Of a stretch of 64,000 nucleotides of DNA, positions 45,699 through 54,166 are shown one piece after another. The stretch comes from Vibrio sp. VB16 (GTDB taxonomy: Bacteria > Pseudomonadota > Gammaproteobacteria > Enterobacterales > Vibrionaceae), in contig NZ_CP087590.1 in NCBI RefSeq assembly GCF_015594925.2, forward strand, positions 1,364,001-1,428,000. The letters are read 5' to 3'. The notes beneath the pieces were generated by a model. It saw nothing but the letters and a program-made list of their open reading frames with translations, ran no database searches and was not told the DNA's origin. How positions within the stretch are numbered: the stretch's first letter is position 1; each line of letters begins with the position of its first letter. The position numbers and the translations under genes are program-made.

Positions 45699-46847
45699 TT
45701 ACTGGTTTCCGTAACGTTTTAACCACTCAGCTTCAAGCGCTGTTTGCCAACTTGGGTGTGGTTCATCAATTGATTTAAAGAGCTTGGTATTTTTTGCGGA
45801 GCCTGTAAGGTATTGATTGGACAACACAGAAGGATCCCCCCAGACTTTCAAATCGCCTTTACGTGACTGAGCCTCTGGGCTGAGCAAAAAGTTAATTGCA
45901 ATCAGAGCACCTTCCTTCGCAGTAGCATTCCACGGAATAGCTAGAAAGTGGATATTAGATAACGCACCAGCATCCAGTGCGTACGTTTTGGTCGTTTCGG
46001 CAAGTGTACCATTCGCCTGTGCAGAAAAAACGGCATTTGGGTTAAACGTTATCGCGAGATCTAATTGTCGATCATCGAGTAGCTGCATGGTTTCAGATGA
46101 ACCTGCAGGAAACTGTTTGCCTTCCCGCCAGGCCGTTTTATGAAACTCATCAAGGTATTGCCATAGAGGTTGGGTAACGATGGTAAAGTCAGCTTCGTTC
46201 ACTGGTTGAGAAAGTGATTTATCCCCATTTGTTAGCTCGATAAGAAGTGCCTTTAGAAAGCTGGTTCCATGAAACGAAGGTGGTTTCGGATAGCTAACTC
46301 GATTAGGAAAAGCTTTGCTGTAGCTAAGCAGTTCGGCAAATGAGGCGGGTGGATTATTCAACGTGGTACTGTCGTGAATAAAGACGAGTTGTCCGACACC
46401 CCAAGGTGCTTCTAGGCCATTGGTTGGTTCGGAAAAGTCAAAATCAATAGGTAAGGATTTATCAACGAACTCCCAACTTGGCAGTGTTTGAGTAAAAGGT
46501 CCATATAAAAGATCACTGTTCTTCATGGACTTAAAGTTTTCACCATTTATCCAAACCATATCAACACTGCCACCGCTATTCTTATCGGCGGTTTTTTCGG
46601 CTAACAAAAGAGAGGTAGTCTTAGATATATCGGTCACTTTTACGTGATTGAAATTAATACCGTAACGGCTTTTAAGTTCTTTTCCTGTCCATTTGAGGTA
46701 GGCATTTATTTCCTGACTGCCACCCCAAGCATGAAAGTAGACATCTTGACCTTTGGCTTTTGTTTCGATGTCTTGCCATGATGATGAAGCAGAATAAGCG
46801 GTTGAGCTTATTAAAGCAGTGGTAATAAAGAGAGCAGTAGTCTTCAT
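45699..46847 (-). CDS. ynjB: ABC transporter periplasmic binding protein YnjB
   Basis: This 382-residue protein has a Sec signal (MKTTALFITTALISSTAYSA, cleavage after AYS or ASS) and a periplasmic-binding-protein fold of the Fe/thiamine/polyamine-like cluster. Typical patterns are VYFHAWGGSQEINAYLKW at the start, DMVWINGENFKSMK, and APWGVGQLVFIHDS. It is first in the ynjBCDF unit. The substrate is not known. I looked for a thiamine (THI box) riboswitch in the 260 bases upstream and saw none, so thiamine is not specifically supported. Confidence 0.86.
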   Translation of the reverse strand: MKTTALFITTALISSTAYSASSSWQDIETKAKGQDVYFHAWGGSQEINAYLKWTGKELKSRYGINFNHVKVTDISKTTSLLLAEKTADKNSGGSVDMVWINGENFKSMKNSDLLYGPFTQTLPSWEFVDKSLPIDFDFSEPTNGLEAPWGVGQLVFIHDSTTLNNPPASFAELLSYSKAFPNRVSYPKPPSFHGTSFLKALLIELTNGDKSLSQPVNEADFTIVTQPLWQYLDEFHKTAWREGKQFPAGSSETMQLLDDRQLDLAITFNPNAVFSAQANGTLAETTKTYALDAGALSNIHFLAIPWNATAKEGALIAINFLLSPEAQSRKGDLKVWGDPSVLSNQYLTGSAKNTKLFKSIDEPHPSWQTALEAEWLKRYGNQ

Positions 46848-47115
46848 TGGATTCCTTTCTTTGAGCGTCGGTCTATACGGCTATTTAACTTATTTTATTA
46901 AAATAGACGCGTTACATTAACAATATAGCTGAGTAGACCGGAGGTTTATTACTTTTCATTCATTATGAAGTAAAAAGAATGATTTCGCTAAAGAAATAAG
47001 TGGTTAAACATGGGGTTAACTGACGGTGTTGCAATAGGTTTAGGCAAGGCTACCCTCTCAAATTTCCTTTATAAAGAGGAGCTAGAGAGGGATAAATACG
47101 AAGAGTTTGTTACTA

Positions 47116-47529
47116 TTACACTTTTGTTTCTTCAGATAAGGCAGTACACGTATCGATTGAAATTATCTGCTCGACAAGAAGTTGACCTCGTTCGCTGCGT
47201 ATTTTGATATTATAAATTACGCCATGTACTAAGTTTGCTTTTACTTCACTATTTGAGCAGTAGTAGCTAACACTCTTTTCTATAAGCTGTTGTGGAGGGA
47301 TTGAGCCTTCACTGTTATAAATCATCATTAACTCAACGACGCTGCCTTTGGCTTTCGCTTGCATAACCGTCAATGGCCCATGTTCAATTGGCAGATTGTT
47401 AGAAAGAATAGAGGCTCTATGGGCTGCAATGGCTTCCACTTGACGTTCTTTATCCGCAGTCGCACTACAGGCTGCTAGGGTCATGATAAACAAGCCACTT
47501 ATCACTAATTTAGAAAATTTATCTTTCAT
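47116..47529 (-). CDS. aspS: AspS/GspS-type T2SS pilotin lipoprotein
   Basis: This 137-residue protein has a lipoprotein signal with lipobox LAAC (Cys21). The mature part carries PLTVMQAKAKGSVVELMMIYN, then VSYYCSNSEVKANLVHGVIYNIKI and a closing LVEQIISIDTC, a pattern I recognise as the AspS (T2SS_S_2) pilotin family of vibrios. The two mature-region cysteines (Cys98 region and the final DTC) could form the disulfide seen in this family. Pilotins bring the secretin GspD to the outer membrane. In vibrios the gene lies outside the main gsp operon, as here. It follows yciI by two bases. Recognition is by recall of motif pattern. Confidence 0.78.
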   Translation of the reverse strand: MKDKFSKLVISGLFIMTLAACSATADKERQVEAIAAHRASILSNNLPIEHGPLTVMQAKAKGSVVELMMIYNSEGSIPPQQLIEKSVSYYCSNSEVKANLVHGVIYNIKIRSERGQLLVEQIISIDTCTALSEETKV

Positions 47530-47531
47530 AG

Positions 47532-47828
47532 CTAAAGTACTTTTTTGAATGGTTTGACGATGACTTTTTCATAGACACCTGCGTCGATATATGGGTCTGT
47601 ATCAGCCCATTGTTGAGCGTCTTGCAATGACGGGAAGTCAGCGATAACGGTTGAACCAGTAAAACCCGCTTCTCCCGGGTTCTCTGAGTCAATGGCTGGC
47701 ATTGGTCCTGCAGTTAACAAACGACCTTCATCTCTAAGAGCCTGTAAGCGAGCCAAATGCATCTCCCTTGCTGACATGCGTTTTTCTAATGAATTTTCAA
47801 TATCTTGAGAAAAAATAACATACCACAT
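47532..47828 (-). CDS. yciI: YciI family protein
   Basis: This 98-residue protein of the ferredoxin-like YCII fold begins MWYVIFSQDIENSLEKR and shows RLLTAGPMPAID and FTGSTVIADFPSLQDAQQWADTDPYIDAGVYEKVIVKPF, with the His and Asp positions usual for the family (AREMHLARL, DPYIDAGVY). E. coli YciI has 98 residues; its function is not known. I use the start at 47828, nine bases after GGAG. The frame is open to 47864, but that longer form lacks a ribosome site. It lies between yciA and aspS. Confidence 0.92.
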   Translation of the reverse strand: MWYVIFSQDIENSLEKRMSAREMHLARLQALRDEGRLLTAGPMPAIDSENPGEAGFTGSTVIADFPSLQDAQQWADTDPYIDAGVYEKVIVKPFKKVL

Positions 47829-47923
47829 ATAAAACGTCTCCTTGTTGACATGAATAAGGACCACTGTACTAAATCAATTGGGTCTGTGTGAAATTTAACG
47901 AAAAGAATGTGAATTAATATCTA

Positions 47924-48331
47924 CTATTTGTCTATTTTCTTTACTGGTCTAGGGCGGCCGTTGCTGTCGATAGCAACATAGTTAAAGGTCGCTTCACAAA
48001 CCTGATATCGATCACCTATCCCATCGACATTGACTGGTTTTACCCAAACCTGCAGATTAATCGACATTGATGTACGGCCTATTTTCGTACACTCACCGTG
48101 GCAACAGACCACATCGCCTACCGCGACAGGGGCTTTAAATGTGATGCTAGAAACAGAGACAGTAACGACACGGCCAAACGAAATTTCTTTTGCTAATATG
48201 GCGCCGGCCAGATCAAGTTGGGACATAATCCAACCACCAAATATATCACCATTGGCGTTAGTATCTGCTGGCATCGCAAGGGTTCGAAGTAGCATCTGCC
48301 CTCGAGGGTTTTCATCAGTTTTGTTACTCAT
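47924..48331 (-). CDS. yciA: Acyl-CoA thioesterase YciA
   Basis: YciA hydrolyses a range of acyl-CoA esters. The 135-residue hot-dog protein has the catalytic segment TNANGDIFGGWIMSQLDLAGAILA (Asn and Asp of the active site, residues about 19-43) and VAVGDVVCCHGECTKIGRTS. The family length is about 130. It lies 52 bases after yciB and 95 before yciI, all on the minus strand, the same neighbours as in enterics. Confidence 0.94.
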   Translation of the reverse strand: MSNKTDENPRGQMLLRTLAMPADTNANGDIFGGWIMSQLDLAGAILAKEISFGRVVTVSVSSITFKAPVAVGDVVCCHGECTKIGRTSMSINLQVWVKPVNVDGIGDRYQVCEATFNYVAIDSNGRPRPVKKIDK

Positions 48332-48383
48332 TTATGACTTCCAATATAACGCCCTCGCATTTGAGATACGAGGGGATAATGAT

Positions 48384-48920
48384 TTATTTCGACTCTTCTT
48401 TCGGAAGGTGCTTATAGATATAGATACCCGTTAAGAGGGTAAAGCCAAATGTGGCGGCAAGCAAACCAAATACTTTAAAATTCACCCAAACATCAAGGGG
48501 TAAACTGAAAGCCACATAGATATTTAACAGCGCACAAAGTGCGAAAAATACCATCCAAGCCCAGTTGATTTTTGCCCAAACGGCGTCAGGCAATGCTATC
48601 TCTTTACCGAGCATCCCTTTGATTACTGGTTTTCCCATTAGGTGCGTGACGAGCAATCCTAGAGAAAATAAAGAGTAAACAATGGTTACCTTCCACTTGA
48701 TGAAGTTGTCGTCGTGGAAAAAGAGTGTCATACCGCCAAACACAGCCACTATTGCAAACGTAATTAATTGCATTTTTTCTACTTTTTTATAAAGAAAGTA
48801 GGTCAATACGATTTGAATCGCCGTAGCCACTATCAATGCACCTGTAGCGACATAGATGTCGTACATTTTGTAGAGCGCGAAAAATATAATTAATGGAATA
48901 AAATCAATAAGTTGTTTCAT
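48384..48920 (-). CDS. yciB: Intracellular septation / inner-membrane protein YciB
   Basis: The 178-residue protein has five hydrophobic segments and the YciB/IspA start MKQLIDFIPLIIFFALYK, with GKPVIKGMLGKEIALPDAVWAKINWAW in the middle, diagnostic of the family. YciB affects septation and envelope synthesis and contacts cell-division and elongation proteins in E. coli. It begins the yciB-yciA-yciI-aspS strand run, following the trp terminator. Confidence 0.95.
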   Translation of the reverse strand: MKQLIDFIPLIIFFALYKMYDIYVATGALIVATAIQIVLTYFLYKKVEKMQLITFAIVAVFGGMTLFFHDDNFIKWKVTIVYSLFSLGLLVTHLMGKPVIKGMLGKEIALPDAVWAKINWAWMVFFALCALLNIYVAFSLPLDVWVNFKVFGLLAATFGFTLLTGIYIYKHLPKEESK

Positions 48921-49004
48921 TTAATACTAATATGTCACATAAAGATGACTCATAGTCTACCCAATTTATTGCCAATGCTAAATAGCGACGTAAGATCTGG
49001 ATAC

Positions 49005-49031
49005 AAAAATGACCGCTAATGCGGCCATTTT
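49005..49031 (-). terminator. Terminator of the trp operon
   Basis: On the minus strand, AAAATGGCCGC and GCGGTCATTTTT form a stem with one G-T pair, a four-base loop and a T-run. It lies about 90 bases after the trpA stop. Confidence 0.8.
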
Positions 49032-49121
49032 ACAGAACTAAATCATTGTAACGAGCTTAGCGCTCGATAGGCATTACTGTTCAACCATCGCCTTTCATCT
49101 GAATTTTTAGATGAAGGGTAA

Positions 49122-49928
49122 CTATTGTATTGTCGCCGCTTTCATCGGCGTAATAAATGCGGTCAGTTCAGCGAGCATTTTATCCGGATTGTCTACATTG
49201 GTTTCAATGATTTTCACAACAGCAGACCCAGAAATAGCACCGGCGGCACCGGCGGCAACTGCCTCTTTAACCTGCTCTGGTTGAGATATACCAAAACCAA
49301 GTAGAGCAGGCGGGGCATCGTATTGATTAAGACGTTCCATCAGATGGGATACGGGCATGTTTGCTTTTGTTTCAGCGCCTGTTACACCAGAACGAGACAG
49401 TAGATAGGTATATCCGCCACCAAGCTCTGCCACAGCTTGAAGTGTCTCGTTACTTGCAGTCGGTGGCGCGATAAAGATAGGTTTCACACCGTATTTTTTT
49501 GCCGCTTCGGTAAACTCGGCACTCTCATTAGTTGGCACGTCTGCAATGAGTACAGAGTCGATACCCGCTTCCGAGCAATGTTTGTAAAAACTGTCTATGC
49601 CTCGGGAAAAAACCAAGTTAGCGTACATCAGTAACCCGATAGGTAATTCAGGGTGTTTGGCGCGTATCTTGCCAATTAACTCAAAACAGATACTGGGTGT
49701 CACTCCAGATTCCAGTGCGCGCATATTCGCACCCTGAATGGTTGGCCCATCCGCTAAAGGATCCGAAAAAGGGATGCCTAATTCTAACGCATCAGCGCCT
49801 GCATCTACGAGGTTTTCCATTATCTGTAGAGACAGTTCAGGGTTTGGGTCGCCAACGGTGACGAATGGGACAAAAGCCCCTTCATTCTTATCGGCTAAGC
49901 GCTGGAAAAGTAATTGATAGCGATCCAT
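49122..49928 (-). CDS. trpA: Tryptophan synthase alpha subunit
   Basis: TrpA converts indole-3-glycerol phosphate to indole and glyceraldehyde-3-phosphate in the alpha2beta2 complex. The 268-residue TIM barrel has catalytic Glu in ALELGIPFSDPLADGP and Asp in LIADVPTNES (near residues 49 and 60-127), and the phosphate site SRSGVTGAE and GFGISQPEQV. E. coli TrpA has 268 residues. It shares one base with the trpB stop (TAATG), and is the last gene of the operon. Confidence 0.98.
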   Translation of the reverse strand: MDRYQLLFQRLADKNEGAFVPFVTVGDPNPELSLQIMENLVDAGADALELGIPFSDPLADGPTIQGANMRALESGVTPSICFELIGKIRAKHPELPIGLLMYANLVFSRGIDSFYKHCSEAGIDSVLIADVPTNESAEFTEAAKKYGVKPIFIAPPTASNETLQAVAELGGGYTYLLSRSGVTGAETKANMPVSHLMERLNQYDAPPALLGFGISQPEQVKEAVAAGAAGAISGSAVVKIIETNVDNPDKMLAELTAFITPMKAATIQ

Positions 49929-51118
49929 TACAGAGCTCCTTTTGATTCTAATATGTCGTGAACAGTGAAGATGTCTTTGTCACCTCGACCGGACAAATTG
50001 ACTACTAATAACTGTTCTTTCTCTGGGTTGTCCCTCACCATTTTTAATGCGTGAGCAAGGGCATGGGCCGATTCAAGGGCCGGGATAATACCTTCGCTCC
50101 TTGCCAGCTCCTGGAACGCTTCCAATGCTTCGTCATCCGTAACGGAATCATATTCAGCACGACCTGTTGCGTGGAGATGCGCGTGTTGTGGTCCTACTGA
50201 TGGGAAATCCAAGCCTGCTGAAACGGAGTAAGACTCTTCTATTTGGCCGTTTTCATCTTGCATTAATGGCGATTTCATACCGAAGTAGATACCGGTTTTT
50301 CCATGTTTCAGTGGGGCACCATGTTGGTTTGTATCGATGCCTTTGCCTGCGGGTTCTACACCAATCAACCTTACATTCGGTTCTTCGATGAAATCTGCAA
50401 ACATACCGATAGCATTTGAGCCACCGCCAACGCATGCGATCAGCGCATCAGGTAATCGGCCTTCGCGAGCCAAAATTTGGTTCTTAGTCTCTTCACCGAT
50501 AATGCGTTGGAATTCACGCACAATAGTTGGAAAAGGATGAGGTCCAGCAGCGGTACCTAACAGGTAGTGTGCATCTTCATAGGTAGCAGACCAGTCACGT
50601 AGCGCTTCATTACACGCGTCTTTTAAAGTAGATGAACCTGAGTGGACAGGGATGACGGTTGCCCCCATGAGTTTCATTCTGAACACATTGGGACTTTGAC
50701 GCTCAATGTCCTTTGCGCCCATATAAACGCGACACTTTAGGTTAAGCAGCGCACAAGCCAGAGCCGTGGCGACGCCGTGTTGGCCTGCACCTGTTTCTGC
50801 GATTATCTCTTTTTTACCCATACGTTTGGCAAGCAGTGCCTGACCAAGAACTTGGTTGGTTTTGTGCGCACCACCGTGCAATAAATCTTCACGTTTTAGG
50901 TAGAGTTTAGACTTGGTTCCTTTCGTCAGGTTACGTGTCAGGGTCAATGCCGTTGGTCGGCCAGCATACTCCTGAAGTAACGTCATAAATTCCGCCTGAA
51001 ACTCGGGGTCATTCTGTGATTTGATAAACTCGTCTTCTAGCTGATCCAGAGCGGGTACCAAGATTTGTGGTACGTATTGCCCACCATACTCACCAAAATA
51101 GGCGTCTAATTTAGCCAT
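49928..51118 (-). CDS. trpB: Tryptophan synthase beta subunit
   Basis: TrpB joins indole and serine with PLP. The 396-residue protein has the PLP lysine in LLHGGAHKTNQVLGQ, the phosphate loop CVGGGSNAIGMF and the ESAHALAHAL segment, all at family positions (E. coli TrpB 397). It starts MAKLDAYFGEYGGQYVPQ, almost the family consensus. It lies 17 bases after trpCF and overlaps trpA by one base. Confidence 0.98.
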   Translation of the reverse strand: MAKLDAYFGEYGGQYVPQILVPALDQLEDEFIKSQNDPEFQAEFMTLLQEYAGRPTALTLTRNLTKGTKSKLYLKREDLLHGGAHKTNQVLGQALLAKRMGKKEIIAETGAGQHGVATALACALLNLKCRVYMGAKDIERQSPNVFRMKLMGATVIPVHSGSSTLKDACNEALRDWSATYEDAHYLLGTAAGPHPFPTIVREFQRIIGEETKNQILAREGRLPDALIACVGGGSNAIGMFADFIEEPNVRLIGVEPAGKGIDTNQHGAPLKHGKTGIYFGMKSPLMQDENGQIEESYSVSAGLDFPSVGPQHAHLHATGRAEYDSVTDDEALEAFQELARSEGIIPALESAHALAHALKMVRDNPEKEQLLVVNLSGRGDKDIFTVHDILESKGAL

Positions 51119-51135
51119 GATTATTCCTCACAATC

Positions 51136-52533
51136 TTAATAATTTTTAATTTCTGTAAATGCTTGCTTAACGAGTTCTGGATCTTTTTTCCCGGGTGCGG
51201 ATTCAACGCCAGAATTAAGGTCTAAACCAAGGCAACCTAACGCGGCCGCTTGTTTAACATTTTGCGGTGAAAGGCCACCCGCTAGCATGATGTCATTGGT
51301 TGTGCTAATCAACGACCAGTCAAAGCTTTGTCCTGTACCACCAGACTGCGTGCCTACCTTGCTATCGAGCAAGTGACGTGACACGTCTGACGTTATTAGT
51401 TCTGGTATAGAGTCAGTGACACCATACGCCTTCCAAATAGCACAGTCATCGGATAATTTTTCTCTAATCGCCGATATGTAGGCTTGGTTTTCGTCGCCAT
51501 GTAGCTGAACGGCTGTTAGCTTGAGTGTATTCGCAATATCGACAACGAAGTCTTGCGATTGGTTTTGAAATACACCGACGTAATTGAGCGGTGCACCACT
51601 CATGACTAACCGTGCGGCTTCCAAGTCAACCTTGCGCTTCGATTTTTCGGCAAAGATAAGCCCGCCATATACTGCTCCAGCTTGATAAACGATGGCAGCA
51701 TCATTGGCATGGGTTAATCCGCACACTTTATTATCTCCAAGCAACACGCTGCGTACGGTAAGTTCAAGGTTATCTTTTGCCATCAGTGAACTGCCGATTA
51801 AAAAACCATTGGCGTATTGCTTCAGCGCTCTAACTTGCTGGTTGGTATAGATACCAGACTCAGAAATAATCGTTGTTCCTTTTGGCAATAACGGCGCGAG
51901 CTCGCGAGTCCGGTTTAGGTCGGTAGAGAGATCTCTTAGATTTCGATTATTGATACCAACCACTTTTGCTTTTAAGGCAATAGCGCGGTTTACTTCTTCC
52001 TCATTACTGGTTTCCGTTAAGATTCCAAGGCCAAGAGAATGGGCAACATCAGCAAGCTCTACATACTCTTCGTCGTTAAGAACAGAAAGCATCAGCAATA
52101 TGGCATCGGCATTGTAATGACGGGCGAGATAGACTTGATAGGTGTCTATCATAAAATCTTTACACAAGATGGGTTGTGGTGCCTGTGAGCGGACCTGAGG
52201 TAGAAAATCAAAGCTTCCTTGAAAATATTTCTCATCGGTCAACACTGAAATCGCGCTGGCATGGTTAGCATAGACCGAGGCAATATAGTCGAGGTCAAAG
52301 TCGTCTCTAATGAGCCCTTTTGACGGCGAAGCCTTCTTACATTCAAGAATAAATGCCGTCTTGTCCTTTGATAGCGCAGCATAAAAATCACGATCAGAAG
52401 GGATAAGCTGATCCTTGAATGTCGATAAGGGTTGAGATGCTTTTCTTTCCTTAACCCACACTCGTTTATCTCGAACTATGTTGGCGAGTACTTCTGCCAT
52501 TTCACGATTCTGTTTAGTGATATGTTCAGACAT
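51136..52533 (-). CDS. trpCF: Fused indole-3-glycerol phosphate synthase / PRA isomerase
   Basis: A bifunctional enzyme with two TIM barrels. The N-terminal half (to about residue 260) is TrpC: ILECKKASPSKGLI with the catalytic Lys, CKDFMID and GINNRNL. The C-terminal half is TrpF: VCGLTHANDAA with catalytic Cys, VGVFQNQ, LHGDE and LAGGLSPQNV. The fusion is as in enterics and vibrios. The start at 52533 is two bases after the trpD stop; a Met at residue 12 is a shorter option. Confidence 0.97.
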   Translation of the reverse strand: MSEHITKQNREMAEVLANIVRDKRVWVKERKASQPLSTFKDQLIPSDRDFYAALSKDKTAFILECKKASPSKGLIRDDFDLDYIASVYANHASAISVLTDEKYFQGSFDFLPQVRSQAPQPILCKDFMIDTYQVYLARHYNADAILLMLSVLNDEEYVELADVAHSLGLGILTETSNEEEVNRAIALKAKVVGINNRNLRDLSTDLNRTRELAPLLPKGTTIISESGIYTNQQVRALKQYANGFLIGSSLMAKDNLELTVRSVLLGDNKVCGLTHANDAAIVYQAGAVYGGLIFAEKSKRKVDLEAARLVMSGAPLNYVGVFQNQSQDFVVDIANTLKLTAVQLHGDENQAYISAIREKLSDDCAIWKAYGVTDSIPELITSDVSRHLLDSKVGTQSGGTGQSFDWSLISTTNDIMLAGGLSPQNVKQAAALGCLGLDLNSGVESAPGKKDPELVKQAFTEIKNY

Positions 52534-52535
52534 AT

Positions 52536-53534
52536 TTAGCCTCTTTCTGCCAATTGTTTAACAAGTTCGTAAGCCTTTCCTGAGTTCATTGCTTCGATTG
52601 CTTTTTGTGTATTTACTTTTAAATCCTCTTGACCAAAAAGTCGGAGCAACAATGCGACGTTTACAGCAACCGCAGAAACCTGTGCTTCAGTGCCTTTGCC
52701 CGTAAGTATGTCGGTAATAATGGCTCGATTCTCTTCTGGTTCGCCACCTTTGATGGCGTCTAGTGGGTGTGTATTTACACCAAAATCTGATGGTGACAAC
52801 GTGTATTCGGTTATTTTCCCATTGATGATCTCTGCGACCATGGTTTCGCCATGAATGGCTACTTCGTCTAGGCCACTACCGTGTACAACGGCAGCGCGTT
52901 TTAGCCCCATCTTAGCGATAGTTTCTGCGATTGGACGAACCAGCGCTGCGTCGTAAACACCCATTAATTCAATGGGTGGACGAGCAGGGTTAATGAGGGG
53001 ACCAAGGATATTAAATATTGTGCGTGTTTTCATCGCTTGCCTAACTGGCATCGCATGGCGGACGCCACCGTGATATTGGGGAGCAAACAAGAAGGCAACG
53101 CCTAAATCATCAACGGCTTTAGCGGTATCTTCTGCACTCATCGCTAGATTTATGCCAAACGAGTCGAGTAAATCTGACGAACCTGATTTACTTGATACAC
53201 CACGGTTGCCGTGTTTTGCGACCTTTACACCACAAGCTGCGGCGACAAACGCCGCTGTCGTTGAGATATTAATGGTATTTGAACCATCTCCACCGGTACC
53301 AACAATATCAGCAAAATCGTATTCTGGCCTTGGAAATGGGCTAGCATTAGCGAGTAATGCGGACGCCGCACCAGCAATTTCGTCTGGTGTTTCCCCTTTG
53401 ATTTTTAAAGCCGTCAGTACTGCGGCGAGCAACATTGGATCCATTTCACCCTTGATGATGGAATCGAACAGGCTGTGGCTTTCGTCTTGAGTCAAGGAAA
53501 CTTGATCGTATAGTTTGTTAATTATCGCTTGCAT
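52536..53534 (-). CDS. trpD: Anthranilate phosphoribosyltransferase
   Basis: TrpD moves phosphoribose to anthranilate. From the ATG at 53534 (MQAIINKLYDQ, preceded by AAGGAATAACC) it has 332 residues; the frame is open to 53558 but the ribosome site favours the shorter form. Diagnostic motifs are DIVGTGGDGSNTINIST (PRPP site), KHGNRGVSSKSGSSDLL and NPARPP. It is not fused to trpG here, in contrast to E. coli. It ends two bases before trpCF. Confidence 0.97.
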   Translation of the reverse strand: MQAIINKLYDQVSLTQDESHSLFDSIIKGEMDPMLLAAVLTALKIKGETPDEIAGAASALLANASPFPRPEYDFADIVGTGGDGSNTINISTTAAFVAAACGVKVAKHGNRGVSSKSGSSDLLDSFGINLAMSAEDTAKAVDDLGVAFLFAPQYHGGVRHAMPVRQAMKTRTIFNILGPLINPARPPIELMGVYDAALVRPIAETIAKMGLKRAAVVHGSGLDEVAIHGETMVAEIINGKITEYTLSPSDFGVNTHPLDAIKGGEPEENRAIITDILTGKGTEAQVSAVAVNVALLLRLFGQEDLKVNTQKAIEAMNSGKAYELVKQLAERG

Positions 53535-53582
53535 GGTTATTCCTTCAAAATTCTTCAATATTGTTGCCGTTTCGATGCTCTA

Positions 53583-54161
53583 CTAATCTAAAGCCCATTG
53601 GATTGTGTTGGCTAACAAGGTGGCGCCGTAAGTCGTCATAATTGATTCAGGATGAAATTGGTACCCACATACTCTGTCTTGCTCGTGAACCACCGACATG
53701 ACCAAACCATTTGCATGGGCGGTAATCGTTAGATCTTCTGGTACGGACGTCGCAACCAAAGAGTGGTATCGAGCGACGGCAAGTGGTGATGGTAACTCCT
53801 GATAAACCTTGTGACTTTGGTGTTCCATCATTGATACTTTTCCATGGACAATCTCGCCAGCGCCTTCAACTGTGCCTCCGTATGCTTCTACGATTGCTTG
53901 ATGCCCTAGGCAGATCCCTATGATGGGCACTTTACCTTTCATTAACTGAAGTAACTCGGGCATACTCCCTGCGTCGGAAGGTGCACCGGGGCCGGGAGAC
54001 AGAATAATGACAGGGTTGTTTAATTGAGCGATGGCAATTTCAATGGTTGTGGCAGCGATATTATTACGATATATCGTCACGTTATGTCCGAGAGAACGGA
54101 ATTGATCCACTAGGTTGTAAGTGAAGGAATCAAAGTTGTCGATGAACACTAAATTCGCCAT
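53583..54161 (-). CDS. trpG: Anthranilate synthase glutamine amidotransferase subunit
   Basis: TrpG supplies ammonia from glutamine to TrpE. The 192-residue class I amidotransferase has the oxyanion PGPGAP, nucleophile Cys in GICLGHQAI, and the His/Glu pair in QFHPESIMT. It is a separate gene, as in vibrios, lying 5 bases after trpE and 48 before trpD. A role in p-aminobenzoate synthesis as well is possible if pabA is lacking, but cannot be seen here. Confidence 0.97.
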   Translation of the reverse strand: MANLVFIDNFDSFTYNLVDQFRSLGHNVTIYRNNIAATTIEIAIAQLNNPVIILSPGPGAPSDAGSMPELLQLMKGKVPIIGICLGHQAIVEAYGGTVEGAGEIVHGKVSMMEHQSHKVYQELPSPLAVARYHSLVATSVPEDLTITAHANGLVMSVVHEQDRVCGYQFHPESIMTTYGATLLANTIQWALD

Positions 54162-54166
54162 GTCAC

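Noticed and set aside
46848..47115. Thiamine riboswitch upstream of ynjB
   Set aside because: No CTGAGA or THI-box core seen on the minus strand.
47010..47207. 65-residue plus-strand frame between ynjB and aspS, with nested CCCTCTC/GAGAGGG repeat
   Set aside because: The first half reads somewhat like a protein, but there is no clear ribosome site and the second half is antisense to aspS. Kept only as a note.
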